A stretch of DNA of 64,000 nucleotides from Dichotomocladium elegans (Eukaryota; Mucoromycota; Mucoromycetes; Mucorales; Lichtheimiaceae). Shown here piece by piece: positions 45,074 to 57,225 of this stretch. The position numbers were made by a program, and so were the translations under genes. The stretch covers positions 1,736,001 through 1,800,000 of the forward strand of contig JAIXMN010000003.1 in NCBI GenBank assembly GCA_025716815.1, given 5' to 3'. Every line of letters starts with the position of its first letter. Positions within the stretch are counted from its first letter, which is position 1. Below the pieces are notes generated by a model. The model saw nothing but the letters and a program-made list of their open reading frames with translations. It was not told where the DNA came from and ran no database searches.

Positions 45074-47230
45074 TTATTGATTTGGTAACAGCTTCTCAGG
45101 CGTCAGCATTGCTGCTTGACTATTCCCTCCTAGCACCAAATCATCAATGGTGGCTGTAGTCTGCCGGTACAAGCGCTCAAGTGACGCAACTGGATGCCGG
45201 TTTTGGCTCACTGTTCCGGTGGATGTAAGTTTGACAGTAGATAGCAGCCGTCTCTTCACCGCATGCAGCTTACCTAGAATAGCAGCATTTATATCTGAAG
45301 CAAGCTTCTCACCGTGAGATGACTCAAACAAGTAAGAGACAGCAGACTCCTCAATATTTGTGTACGCCAAAGAAGAGAACGTCGCCTATAGATTGGTCAG
45401 TCATGTTCTCCTTGTATACACATTCTAGACGCTTCCCATACCATTAGCTCAGCTTTCAGCTCAGGATCGTTCTCAACCAAGGCACTGTATGACTGCTGAA
45501 GTTTCTTTCCATATGCCATGATATGGATCATTCTTTCGTTTTCGTTCCCCTCAGCGACTTCATCTTGAGTGTCGTTATGCTCGCCTTCGCCTTTCTCCTT
45601 TTTGCTGCTGCTGCTGCTGCTGCTACTGCCGTTGCCACTGCTAACGGCAATTTCTCTTTGCATTTCTTCTCTGTTTTGTTCGGTTTTATACTCTATGTCA
45701 CTTCTCCGTCGCTTCACGCCAGCATGTTGCTTGATATCATTGTTTAGGGTGGAGGTAGGGATAGACTCGCAGCTGGCATCGTCGACATCCATTGGATCGT
45801 TCCCATTTCTGTGCAGTTCTCTAACCATCTCGACAAATTTTCGGCATGATAGACGAAATTGAATGGGTTTGTTCTCCTCGAGGACACCTGGATAATGCTC
45901 ATTACAGATCTCGATCACTCGGTCCACATTGCCGCGCAAAAGCGCTCGTCGGATCTCGCTCCGATGAGCCGCATCTGCTGTTGCATTCATTTCCTTTTCG
46001 TCGGGCACGTCACCGCATCGAATGTATTGCAGCAATGTCATCGCTGTCTGGCTGTAACCGTTATGCAGTAAATATTCGAGCACAACATCACCCGGTTTGA
46101 GAGGCCGGCTCAGTGGATGGGACAGAACAGCGTTGGCAGTTTGGCGCTGCTCATCCTGAAAATATTGCTCAATGTCAAATACAAAATCATGGCTGCCAAA
46201 ATTAGCACGGATGCGTTCGCCCGATGTCTTGAAGCCGACAAAGGGATAAACACCACGGCCGACTGGGATGTTTTTGAAAGCCGTGCCAAGGTATACGCCG
46301 TTTTTGGTGTAGAATGCCGAGTTGGTGCGAAAGTCGAAACCGCAGCCGATCATGTCTCCCGTGCCAAATTTTGGCCCGTATGCCCGACTCGTGCCCGGCC
46401 CCGAGAATAGATGACCGTCATCGCCGTGGTAGCCCCACGAATGCTCTTCCCACCCTTTTTACATGATGGCGTTCAGTATCTCTTTGATCTCATGGCAACA
46501 AGCAGTGTCTCTTACCCGGCAACTTATCTAAAGCCGTTGATGCCCAGCAGAACCCGATACCGATATGCCCATCCACACCTTTCGATACGATCTCAACTTC
46601 ATAATAAAACAGACCACACTGTGGCCGAAAGGGAAAGTTCGCACGCACGGCCGAGATGTCACTATCATCCTTGCCTGCTCCTAGTGAGAATTAGAGCCTG
46701 CTGAAGCATGATAATAGGGGGTGGAGATGTATATCCATTGTGCTATTACCTTTATAGGTGAGTTCCATACAATCCGCACTGATATCGACGTACTCGCCTT
46801 TGTCAGCCGGATTCCATGCGGTTGGCAATCGTAAGTCGTGTGATATGAGTGCAGTGATTATTGAATCCGGAGCCAACTTGTCAATAGCGAACAATGGCTC
46901 ATGTCGTTGGCGATTGGTTTGTTGTTTAGTGAACTGCGACCGATAAAGCGCATATTGCTCGTGGACGAGAGTGGCGTACACGGTGTCTTTGAGATAAGCT
47001 GGGTATTTAGGGGGACCACGAGACTGACGATCGGCAAAAGCCATGACCTCATCCTTGATGGTCCTCCGCTTCCGGGGAATAGCATTCGCACGGGTCAGAC
47101 CGGCGCGAATGTGTTGCTGCTGCTGCTGTTGTGATTGCTGAAGGGCTAGCAAAGCTGATGCTGTGGGGCGGGCTCGGAAGTTGCTGTGGCGTGAGGAAAT
47201 GTCAAAAAGTGAATAAGAGGGAGAAGACAT
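45074..47230 (-). CDS. GID1: RanBP9/Vid30-type SPRY–LisH–CTLH–CRA protein (GID/CTLH complex)
   Basis: Exon 1 (47230–46750) has a poly-Gln run and a leading region ending ADCMELTYK. After an intron the SPRY domain reads PQCGLFYYEVEIVSKG, GHIGIGF, GYHGDDGHLFSG, GDMIGCGFDFRTNSAFYTKN and VYPFVGFKTSGERIRANFG. LisH follows (VVLEYLLHNGYSQTAMTLLQ), then CTLH (RSEIRRALLRGNVDRVIEIC) and a CRA-type C-terminus (IMAYGKKLQQSYSALV ... ATFSSLAYTN). A disordered Ser/Glu/Lys insert separates CTLH from CRA. This is the core scaffold subunit of the GID/CTLH E3 ubiquitin ligase, which in yeast degrades gluconeogenic enzymes when glucose returns. Confidence 0.9.
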
Positions 47231-48105
47231 GGAGAGAGGGTTAAAAAAGAAAAGGGTAAGATAAGCGTTTCTTCAAAAATAAAAGAAAAAAAAATAAAGT
47301 ATCAGATACGCATAGAAACCACACACAATACCCTTTTGCTTGTGACTTAAGAATTATCCCTGCTTTATTGTCCCACTCCAAAGATCGCCAAGGTCCTGTG
47401 CGGACCTATGCCGATAGAATTATTGGAGGGGCAAAGAAAATGTCCGTAGATCAATTAGGGAGAAGACGGGTCGTCTCACTCGTGCAAGTCCAATATTTTA
47501 CCATAGTGATAGGCACCAGGATCCATTGAACAACGCTATTCGGGTTGCGCAATACAGGGCTATAGCAGCGCGGCGGCCGTATGTTGAATGCAGAGTGTTG
47601 ACCAGTAAATGGCAGGCTTCGCATCAGTTCTGTAGTACCTTTGCAGTATGACGAGTATGAATAGGGATTATTCGGCGCGGGTATGTATATTGCAAGGATA
47701 CGTCTGTCGTAAATACCGAGAGAAGTATGTTCCTTTCCAACATAGCCTGTCGACCTACATTTGTAAATGTGTTCTACTTGCATTCATGCTATCCGCTTTC
47801 CCCGCGCTGTCTCCCCACCCCCCACCCCTTTACCTCTCCCCCCCCAAAAAAAAATCTTGTCTTAGTCTCTCTGTACGCGGCGAGTCCATACGTCTGCAAA
47901 TTAGGAACCCGCCCGGATTTCTTGCTTTTCGTTTTGTGCAAAAGGAGAGCAACTCAAAAAGAATCACCGAAGCTCTCGCTTTTCCCTCTTTTCTTTCCTC
48001 TCTCCCTCTTCCCCAATCCATCCTTTTCTTGCTTTTTCTCTTTGTATCTCTTTCTGTCTCCCTCTCCCTCTCTCTCTGTGTGTGTGTGTGTGCGTGTATG
48101 TGTAC
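47231..48105. other. Divergent intergenic region with pyrimidine tracts
   Basis: Upstream regions of GID1 (minus) and the PPxY membrane-protein gene (plus). It contains long C runs (47817–47846), an A-run and a (CT)n(GT)n microsatellite at about 48059–48092 ending 14 bp before the plus-strand ATG. Open frames here are low-complexity by-products of these tracts. Confidence 0.5.
48059..48092. repeat. (CT)n(GT)n compound microsatellite
   Basis: CTCTCTCTCTCTGTGTGTGT-type run in the likely 5' UTR of the membrane-protein gene at 48106. Confidence 0.85.
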
Positions 48106-48803
48106 ATGTGGCTGGTTTGCTTCCACTTTATCATCATTATATCTACCATCGTTTCCGAAGGAGCACCGCTTGTAGAAGGGTGAGTCTTGTCCAGGTACAG
48201 GAACCCATGCAGATGCACTGACAGCTGGATCGCGGGCAATCCGATAGCGCGGAAGCTCAGACATCCTTTATACCCTCGACAACCCATAATCATACCCAGG
48301 CATTCAATGTCGTGCATGTGATTGCCGCTGCCATCGGCATTGTAGGAGCAGCCACAATCGCCATCGTCGCCTTTGTCATGTGCCGCCGGCGCCGGCGTCA
48401 TCATCATCATCATTATCCTCAAAGTGCACAGCACCAGCACCAGCAGCAGTACCAGCAGCACCAGCAGGTGCAAGAGACAACTGCATCGGCTCTACAGCAG
48501 GGCTCCTGTATCATTCCACCAAAACACATCAGAGTATCGAGACCCATCTCATTCAATCAGTTCCAATCTGATTTCTGCAGCGACAATGACCAGCAACTTA
48601 TCAACCCCTCTTCTCCATCCCTCGTCTCTTCTCGGATAGCAATCCTGCCTCATCACCATAGGCGGTACGCCGACGATGATCAGCACAACAGTCCCGCAAT
48701 GCAGCAGCTTGAACTGCAATATCGGTTGATGCAGACTTCATCTTCCGCTTCCACGGTCGCACGTCCTGCACCTTCGCCTCCCCCTCCGCCCTACCATCCA
48801 TGA
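48106..48803 (+). CDS. Small type I membrane protein with PPxY cytosolic tail
   Basis: Exon 1 (48106–48179) encodes a signal peptide, MWLVCFHFIIIISTIVSEGA. The intron (48180–48247, GTGAGT...GATAG) leads in the same phase to exon 2 (48248–48803), total 209 residues. The short ectodomain (GAEAQTSFIPSTTHNHTQAF) is Thr/Ser-rich. A transmembrane helix (IAAAIGIVGAATIAIVAFVM) is followed by CRRRRRHHHHH as a stop-transfer signal. The cytosolic tail is Gln/His/Ser-rich and ends SPPPPPYHP, containing a PPxY motif that would bind WW domains such as those of Rsp5/Nedd4 ligases. I do not recognise a family. The layout recalls small fungal wall sensors and arrestin-type adaptors, but function is unknown. 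Confidence 0.65.
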
Positions 48804-49027
48804 ATGCTCCATCCCGCCCTTCGCCAGCCCACGCTTGTACAATACGTAATGTTATTTTTCCCAAGTCTCCCGTAATATCCACAACCCCCTTCGTCTCACA
48901 CGTACATACATATTCAATTCCGTCGTGTTTGCTAAACCAGAACCAACAAAGCGCTGTTTCTGCTACAGACGCACGGTACGCGCTAGGCCCGTCTTTCTCT
49001 TCACCTGTGATGCTACCCCTTTTTATT

Positions 49028-50679
49028 TCAGAGTTGTGCTGCAACATCGAGTGGTTTCTCCAGCAAAATGTGTCTTTTCAAGTAGTCGTTCAAAAACATG
49101 CCTTCGGGATCCAGTTCTTCGCGTACCCTCGCAAAGTCCTTCATCCGCGGGTACGACGCGTGGAGTTGGCGAGCCGTCTGACCATGGGCCTAAATATATA
49201 TACGAATTTAATATCGCACTCCCATCTTCTGCACACATAAAGAGAAGATGTGCGTGTGCGCGTGGTGTATGGGTGTATACCTTTGCCCAATGCGGTCGAC
49301 CGTGATGGGCGCGCATGATATCTTCGTAGGCCTTCCAATATTTTTTGTAAGGCACGGGGTTACCATAGGGCCTGTACATGATCACGCCGATATAACATGT
49401 CTTGACTCCGTAGCATGGACTGAGCCAGATATCATCTTCGTCCACAAAACGAATCTCAATAGGAAAATGAACCTTGAGATCGGACTGATTGATGAATGTG
49501 TCGATAGCCCTCAGCGCACTCGGGGCCTCAGACCAGGGAATGGCCCATTCGTTGACATACTGCGGGAATAAGCAATCAAAGTTGAAGACCGTGTGGGAGT
49601 CATCAATAACATGCAAAGGACGTGAATGGATGGCGCTAAACATGAGACGGGTGATGGCAGGAATCATGGACGGCTTGTATCGCGCTACGTTGAGCATGAA
49701 CTGGTATGCGTGCACGCCCAGTCCCCGCTCACGCAACCAGTTCGCGGGGGCAACTTGTTTTGGCTTGGTGGTTCGATTTGCCTTCCATACCACGCAGTCA
49801 TCCGTATGAGGCATCCACCACACACGCACGTGCTCAGCAGAATGGATCACTTCATCCCAATGCGCAAGGACATGGGGAAACTTGTGCGGTGTTTGAATTG
49901 CCTCGAGCCGGAAGGCCGGTTCCACTTGGAGCGAGACCTTGGTAATGATCCCCAGTGCGCCAAGACCGCATCGTGCAGCAGCAAAGAGATCGGGTTGTTT
50001 GTTAGGAGAACAGGAGACAACGCTGCCTTGCGCTGTCACCAACGTCAAGCCAATCACCTTATTGATGCAAACCAAAAAAAAAAAAGAAAAAGGGTTGGAG
50101 CGGGGATTCTTTTTTTTTTTGTTGTTGTTGTTGTTGTCGTCTTACCATCGTTGATAAGCAGCCAAAATGGGCACCAGTGCCATGACTTGCAGTGGATATG
50201 ACACCTGCAATGGACTGATCCGAAATCGAACCTAGATTGCTCAAAGCAAGCCCATGCTCCTTGAGGACTACATGTAGCTTATGAAGCGACATGCCTCCTT
50301 CTACCGTCACTGTGCATGCCTCTTTGTCCACCCGCAGTAAACCATTCATCTTGTCAATGTTGACCAAAAAGCCACGGGTGCATGCCAAATCGGAAGGCGA
50401 ATGTCCGCTCCCAAACACCTTGACCTTCTTTTGATGCCTGTGAGCTAGTTGCACAATCTAAGGCTCATGGCGAGATGGATCAGCCATTCAGGCAAAACGA
50501 GATCAGTGCGGAGTCTTCTGAAAAAGTCCACCTACCTTGACAATCTCGGCCTCGCAAGTGGGGGTGAACAGCAGCTCCGGACGGCAGTTGAATGTCTTGG
50601 CCCAGTTGTGGAATACATAGTCTTCGCTGGCAATGGCCTGTAGGGCAGGGTCCAAGTCTAATAATCGAATGCGAGTCAT
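49028..50679 (-). CDS. ALO1: D-arabinono-1,4-lactone oxidase (ALO)
   Basis: Starts MTRIRLLDLDPALQAIASED. Exons encode YVFHNWAKTFNCRPELLFTP, KVKVFGSGHSPSDLA (FAD-binding; the His of GHS is the usual covalent attachment residue), VTVEGGMSLHKLHVVLKEHG, LSNLGSISDQSIAGVISTAS, HGTGAHFG, ARCGLGALGIITKVSLQVEP, and the C-terminal ALO domain with FPIEIRFVDEDDIWLSPCY and HGRPHWAK. The last exon starts AHGQTARQLHASYP and ends at TGA 49028–49030. The enzyme makes D-erythroascorbate, a fungal vitamin C analogue, at the mitochondrial outer membrane. A poly-A/poly-T-rich intron of about 90 bp lies near 50060–50150. Confidence 0.92.
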
Positions 50680-51221
50680 ATCATGAAAGTTCCAGGTAGA
50701 TCCGGAGAACGAAAGGGAAGCCGGCTGAGATGCAGAAGAAGAAAGATACGTGTCGGGGAGATAGTCGGCCTTAAATTAAGGTAATGTGCTGTTGATCAGA
50801 TATCGCCATTCTTACATCCTGCTTGTCATCGTCTCACAGCGCATTCGCCAATACCCGCAACTTCGGATAATTAGCTTCGGTGTACAAACCGTCCTTGATT
50901 AAGAAAACTTTTGCTTTTAATTACACAATGTTAGGGAAAGAAGTAAAGATAAGCTGCATTCCTCTTCTCCTGTAAACATATATAGGAATCGCATGTAGGT
51001 AAAAGAGAGAGAGAGAGAGAGAGCAAAGGATACAAAAAGGGGGTTGCTGTTGTGGTGGTGAGAGAGACAGTGACAAAGACGCAGGGGTAGAGAGCGAGAG
51101 GTTGGAAATGTGCGTATCGTGAGACTGGCACAATTGCGTGAATGTGAGTTTTTGCTAATATGTGATTGTGTGTGCGTGTGTGTTGTGTTGAATGTCTAAG
51201 GTGCTACAACTGAGCAGCTCT
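50680..51221. other. Intergenic region with GA microsatellite
   Basis: Contains a (GA)n run at about 51006–51023 and a GT-rich stretch near 51165–51182. This is the ALO upstream region and the vigilin 3' flank; no gene is supported. Confidence 0.5.
51006..51023. repeat. (GA)n microsatellite
   Basis: About nine GA units in the intergenic region between vigilin and ALO1. Confidence 0.85.
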
Positions 51222-54200
51222 TTAGTTTTTGCTCTTGTTTTCTTCATATTTCTTGCGCGCCTCTTCACGCGCCTCTTCACGTTCTTTCCGCTTGGCCTGT
51301 TCCTCCTTCTCGTATTCGTAGAGCTCGACCAATTCTTCCTTCGCAGCTGTTGCGTCCTTCTTGCGGCCGCGGACAGTGATGGCGCTATCCGAAGCACCAT
51401 TTCGCTCTGAACCTGCGTTACCAGTCTTGGGGAACTTGATATATACATTGTATTTGTCCTCCAACTTGCGGACATAGCGTCCATTAGGTCCGATTAAGAA
51501 ACGATGGAACTCTTTCGGGACATTGATCGTCAACGTGACCTGGTCAGCCAAGCTGTCGACCAAGCTCACGATGCGCTCTTTCGCTGCCTCCACATTGGTT
51601 TGAATGCCCTGGATTACAACATTCACCTGCGGCTGGTTCTTGCTGCCCTTCTTGCCAACGCTCTTAAACTCCTCACCATTGGCTCCCACATCAGAGATGT
51701 CAATCTTCACACCAAGCTCGTCCTTTAGCTTGTTAATGTTGCTTCCAGACTTGCCAATGACATGAGCCGAGTAGGCAGCAGAGATGGTGAACTCCGTAGC
51801 GTATGAACCAACAAACTACGGCGAGGTCATATCTATCGTAAGTACCATTTACCAGATACTCTGTTCCTTTAGTTATACCTCCTTGCGCTTAACAGCGTCG
51901 TACACCTTGTTGATTTCTGCCATAACATGCTTCACCTCTTCTGAAGGGCCTCGGACATTAACAGCGTCAGGTGTCGAGCCTCCGAGACGAACTGAAACTG
52001 CAGATTCAGAGCCACCGACGATAGCATTCAAAGTGGTGCCCTTAGGGCCCGAGATATAGTGATGATATTCCGCAGGAATGCTTAGCGTCTTGCTGACAAA
52101 ATCGGACTAGCAATAGATATCGCAGTCAATTTGATGTCGTAAAGAACCCATAGCACATTTGTCCTTGTTACTTACCGAATCAGCAGCAATCTTTTTGATC
52201 TCTGCGATAGCGGCCTCAAGAGCTTCTTTCGCAGCTTCTGGCTTTTGATCCGCCGGTTCAACGGTTTCCTTGTTATCATAAACAAGAGAGATCGTAGGGA
52301 TCTCTCCTTCATCCTTCTCTTCGGGGAAGAAGATCTCAACTGAATGACGGGATTTGATACGCTGCAGCTGGCGAGCGTGACGGACAGCGATGTGGCGATG
52401 AAGGTGGGGCTCAACATCAACCACTCCGAAGAATTCAGGAGTCATCGCACGACAGGCATCAAAACCAGCCTTGTAGGCATCCACAATGGCCTTTTCATCT
52501 TTGGATACGAACTCGACAGGAACAGAGTCCTTCAATTGTCCAAGGCTGCTAGGAACGCCGATCTCCACGCCGTACTGTGATTCAATCTTGCCAAAGGTGC
52601 CCTTGCTAACGAGGTATTTGAGCATTGCTTTGGCATAAACAAAAGGCTGAGCCGACGACTTGTTCATATCCACCAAATCGAGAACGCTCACATGCACCTC
52701 ACGTGCCTTGGCCATAACCAACGTAAGACCTTCAAGTAAACGCTCATCAGGTCCCCGGATGGTGATCGAGTCAGACGAGTCGCCTTGAGGAGGTAACTCA
52801 ACGGTGCACCCTAAATTTCAACCGAACAGAAAGAGGCGGTCAGGTTCACATTTCTTATCTAGTCGCAATACCCAATATCACTCACACGCGCTTATTCTAG
52901 TTACCTGATGCCTCCAGAATCTCACGAAGACTCTCGCCATCCTTGCCCAAGAGGTATTTGTGCTGGCGCTTGGGAATGCCAATAGCAGCTGTACGATATT
53001 TGTGCTGAAGTTCGGCGTACATCTTCTCCAACACTTGCTTTGCAGCGAGGATCTTTTCTTTGTCGCCAGAAATGGTAATCGGTCCACCCTCACCCTCACC
53101 CACGAGTGGTGGTAGCTGGATCTTCACACCCAGATCTGCTTCCAATTTCTGGAAGGTCTGTCCACGAGGGCCAGACAAGAACAAGTAGTACTTGCTATCA
53201 ATATCATCGACCTTAATGGTCTGTTTGGCAGCCTTTTAGACAGAACATACGAAATAGGACATGTTGTGGTGAGTATCGATGAATAACGATTGTTTCTGGA
53301 CATAACATTATATACCTTTTCAGCGACAATCTTGTCAATGTCGGCCTTCGCAATGGCAATACCCTGTGCATCACCCACAAGAGTCACCGAGACAACCTCA
53401 TCCTCAGAGGGCTCTTCTTCATCGTCCTTGCGAGGGGGGAAATTTACACGAACGCCTGACTTGGCCTCAATCTGCTTGAGATTTGCACCCTTCGCACCGA
53501 TGATAAAACGACGGGTAGGTGCAGGAACTGTGATCTCGACAGTACGCTGATACAAAAACAAATAGTCAGAAACGCTCTCTCACTTGCAAAAGCACCGTGG
53601 CGATTTTTCCTCCCCCACAGAGATAGCTTCATTATTTTCCACTAACCTTAACGACCAAGCCGGCCACAAGTTCGCGCTTAGCCTTGGACACATCAATAGG
53701 TGCACCCTGAATCAAAAAGGTTGTGGTACCTGAGCGGTTGGTGGAGGCGATAATGTTGGTACCGGTCTTTGCCATGACCTGGCTGATTACATCAGCCGAA
53801 CTCTTGAACCCCAAAGGCTTATTGGGTAAATTGGCGATTTGCTGACTGGCAGGCAGCTCGAGCATTTCGGTGATAGGCGGGGCAGCAGAAGCAGCACTAG
53901 CGACCTTGACTCTGCTGCCTGCCTGAGGAGAGCGACGACTAGCGATTGCCTTGGCGCCAACTGCCTTAACGCGCGATGAGGCCGCGGATGAAGCAGACCA
54001 CGCAGACAGAGCCGGGGGTCGGGGGGCAGAGCTCGCGGATGACAGGGATGGGAAGGCAGCTTCGGACGACAGATCTAACTTTTCCTTCTTCTTCTTTTCC
54101 TTGGCAGCAGTAGAGGACACTGGGGAGGCGCGACCAATGGGGACAGGGATGTCACCGGCAATTATGGGTTCCGCAAAAGCAGTATTGTCGACAACAACAG

Positions 54201-54345
54201 GATCTTCTGCACTTGGAACAGCAGTATCGACTGGCGATGGTATCTCGGGCACCGCGTCAATGAGCGCGTCATGATTGGCTTGCGCATGACGGAGCGCGAG
54301 CTGAGCAGATGGTGGCAAGTTCTCCAGACAGTCGGTCGGTTCCAT
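51222..54345 (-). CDS. SCP160: Vigilin/Scp160-type multi-KH RNA-binding protein
   Basis: The N-terminus MEPTDCLENLPPSAQLALRH is followed by an Ala/Ser-rich disordered region. Consecutive KH domains carry GxxG loops: FIIGAKGANLKQIE, FLSGPRGQTFQKLE, YLLGKDGESLREIL, YISGPKGTTLNAIV, HVIGKSGSNINKLK and FLIGPNGRYVRKLE, with a degenerate one near VISQVMAKTGTNIIA. The C-terminus is a long charged helix (YEYEKEEQAKRKEREEAREE). Several short introns separate the domains. Vigilins are ER- and polysome-associated RNA-binding proteins affecting translation and chromosome segregation. The total is shorter than the 14-KH animal vigilins. It is divergent from ALG10, with about 590 bp between starts. Confidence 0.9.
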
Positions 54346-54933
54346 GGTTCAGATGACGATTTAGCAGAGCAAGGGGCAGTGTGGCAAGGCGCCGAATAGT
54401 TTACAGCAAGAGGTGGATATAAAGGCAACCACCCAAAGAAGAAGAGGGAAGCAAGAGAGAGAAAGAGGGCGAGAGTGTGAACGGAAAAGTACAGGGACTT
54501 TGTACTTGACCCGAAGATGTAAAAAAAAAAATAGGCGGAAGCGACTTTGACCAATGAGAGTTTGAACTTTAATAATGTCCCCACCACCGTCCTCTAACCA
54601 TCCCAGCTACCTCTTTTCCCTCATGGGCAATCACTGGGCTATTCTCGGCAGAACTAAATGGGGTACATATTTGAAATATGTTCTTATGACATTGCATATA
54701 TGAGAATCCTGGAGAAGAAGAGGTAGACGGATGGTGTTCTTCGCTCTGCGGAAGAGATATGGTTACAGCCAAGAAGTGGTACGAGCCAATCAGCGACGTT
54801 GATGTGGCGTGCGTCCGCAAATTTGGGATTCAAGGGACTTACGGCTCCGCTCTTCAACGCTCGCCCCGCCCGTCTGGAGCAAAAGTTGCCCTTTTTGTTC
54901 CTTGCTGTCAGACAAAAGCGTGCAAAGCATAGA
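54346..54933. promoter_or_regulatory. Divergent upstream region, vigilin / ALG10
   Basis: Carries the upstream sequences of two divergent genes. A GA-rich stretch lies at 54429–54470 and an A-run at 54520–54530. No gene is supported; small frames lack domains. Confidence 0.45.
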
Positions 54934-56843
54934 ATGGCCACACTTGCAGTGCATGGCGCCTTACTTGCAGGCACTGTTGCTCTTGTCAATAAACATGTTT
55001 CAGAACCTTACATGGTATCATTCCTTCATTTTGCCTAAAGATCAGCAGTGAGATTGCTCTCGAAAGACGATGGCCTTACTACAGCTAAAAAAAAGTGACT
55101 CCGTAACTGATACGACCTGCCCCTCCTTCTCCCCCCCCCTGATCAATAGGACGAGATCTTTCATATCCCGCAAGCACAGCGTTTCTGTTCGAACGACTTT
55201 ATTACTTGGGATCCAAAATTGACAACACCTCCAGGCCTGTAATACATGGAGATCAATTCGACCCCATCCCATCCATGACCTGCTTACTGAACAAAGCAAT
55301 ACTTACGTGTATACCGAACAGATATCTTGTCAGTCGCGTGCTTGGTGCAATATCTGGCGGGTATTTCTGTAACAATGTCGAAGGTCTTCGCGCGATCAAT
55401 ATCGCATTCTCGATGGGCCTTTATCTCGTACTCCACCAGCTTATATCCATCATCCATCCCAACGCCACACCTGGATCACAACGTCTATATGCGCTCGCGC
55501 TTGTTTGGCTTCCGGTGCTAAACTTTTTTAATTTTCTCTACTACACTGATGCCGGATCAGCGTTCTTTGTTTTTCTGTCTTACCTCTTTGTTAAGCAGAA
55601 GCGTTACACGTCTGCAGGTTTGGTAAGAGATAGTGTTTATATTATGCCATTCATATATCGCTTATGTTCTCCTATGGAATTGGTTAGAGCGGTCTGTGCT
55701 CATTGACCTTCCGCCAAACCAATATCGTATGGGTCGGCGTCTTTATGGCTCTAGCGGTTATCGATATCGTCGATACCGCCGATCCATCACCGGCATCAAG
55801 TATCCGGTCTATAGGTAGAAAGAAAGAGGGGAAAAAAACAAATAGTCCTAAACACAGAATCTAGGCCCTGTCGTTGACGCTGTGAAGGATCTCATTATTG
55901 GCGCATGTAAACAGCTTCCAAATATCGCGCGGCGACTTGCCGTTTTCCTGGTGTGTGTGGTTGGGTTCGGAGTGTTTCTCGTGTGGAACAAGGGGATAGT
56001 TCTCGGAGACAAGGCAAATCATACCGCAGGTTTCCATTTTCCACAATTGTTCTACTTTTCGATCTTCCTCTCCTTCTTTGGTGCACCCTGGATTCTTACA
56101 GTAGCCAAAGCATTACCGACATTTTGGCGTTGTCTACGGCGACCTACATTACGAAGGTGAGTAGAAGTATGCCTACTGCTCACCAGGATACAGCTCTATG
56201 CTCAATCAATAATTGGCATCCATGGGCTTGGATGTTGTTTTCAGCTGTCTTTTGACTATAAGTGTATCATGTCTTATGTTCTACTTGATCTATCGCTTCA
56301 CGTGAGTTAACTTGCTTATGACAAGATACATCGATGAACTCATTGCTTTTCCGATCTTTAGGTATGAGCATCCATTCTTGCTCAGCGACAATCGCCATTA
56401 TGCCTTCTACGTTTGGCGCAAAATCCTCAATCGCTATCCAATTATGCGGTACCTTGCGCTACCAGCGTATATTATCAGCGGGTGGTTCAACATATATGCT
56501 TTAGGTAAGCTATCTACATCGCTGAAGGAAAGCAGGGAAATGGTCTAAACCAGTTATTTCCTGTATAAAAGCATGCCATACATCCGTTCTCCTGTTCTTG
56601 GGCTATTTTGCAGCTATATTCGCTACCCTTGTGCCGTCGCCGTTGTTGGAGTTCCGGTACTTTATTGTCCCATTTCTGTTCTATTGCGTCCAGATCGGCC
56701 CACCAAAGGCGGATAAGCAATGGCTGACTTGGATAGTTCTTGTGATCTATGCGGTCATACATGTAGCGACTATTTACATGTTCTTGTATCGTCCATTTGT
56801 TTGGTCACATGAACCTGACCAGATGCAGCGCTTCATGTGGTAG
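54934..56843 (+). CDS. ALG10: Dolichyl-P-Glc alpha-1,2-glucosyltransferase (ALG10/DIE2)
   Basis: Starts [20 protein letters not shown], with the second exon giving [20 protein letters not shown] and [10 protein letters not shown], the luminal catalytic loop typical of ALG10. Further exons: [94 protein letters not shown] and [19 protein letters not shown], ending [10 protein letters not shown]. About ten hydrophobic segments predict a polytopic ER membrane protein. It adds the last glucose to the lipid-linked oligosaccharide before N-glycosylation. Introns are short, and some join phases were inferred from the motif order. Confidence 0.9.
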
Positions 56844-56928
56844 TCCATGTCATAGTTAAATTAGGAATAGCCATGTGTCAGAAGAATGGGGGATGCAGCA
56901 ATAGACGGATGCTCCGGTATCACCATAC

Positions 56929-57225
56929 TTTATTTTCCAAAATAAATTTTGTTGGAAATACACGAAATTGTCGTATCAACAAGTAAAACGATTCTGCACC
57001 ATGGATAGCAAATCGTTAGCATCCCGAAAATATTAACCCTTCTCCATATACTTTAACCTACGCCCACGTTCACGGGGTTAGCGGGATGTGTGCTGGTGAT
57101 AAGCAGCAGCACAGATGAGGGAATCTGTGTTTGTGTGTGAGAGCAGCGGCAGAAGCAGCGACGCAAGAAAAGAAGGGTCCTACCACAAGGCAGCCAAATC
57201 GCGGCCCAACTGCAGGGTCCGGTAT
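56929..57225 (-). mobile_element. Second Fanzor/mariner fragment (3' end: TIR, hairpin, RuvC-III remnant)
   Basis: After CATA the end reads CTTTATTTTCCAAAATAAAT, matching the end of the 14.3-kb element, and the next 90 bp align with it. A hairpin with stem TGTGCTG/CAGCACA (57089–57113) lies at the equivalent distance. Further in, on the minus strand, 57189–57204 encodes GRDLAAL, which matches the RuvC-III block NRDLAATL of the better-preserved Fanzor. The rest of the gene is gone. Confidence 0.6.
57089..57113 (-). ncRNA. Second candidate omega-RNA hairpin
   Basis: The stem TGTGCTG/CAGCACA (7 bp) has loop GTGATAAGCAG on the plus strand. The loop shares GTGATAA with the hairpin at 14552–14573 while the stem bases differ. 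An alternative pairing TGCTG/CAGCA with loop GTGATAAG is also possible. RNA function is inferred. Confidence 0.35.

Noticed and set aside
47830..48264. Minus-strand frame of 144 codons opposite the microsatellite
   Set aside because: Built from CT/GT repeat translation; no domain, and conflicts with the spliced plus-strand gene.
49626..50201. Plus-strand frame of 191 codons inside ALO1
   Set aside because: Antisense shadow of a well-supported oxidase on the minus strand.
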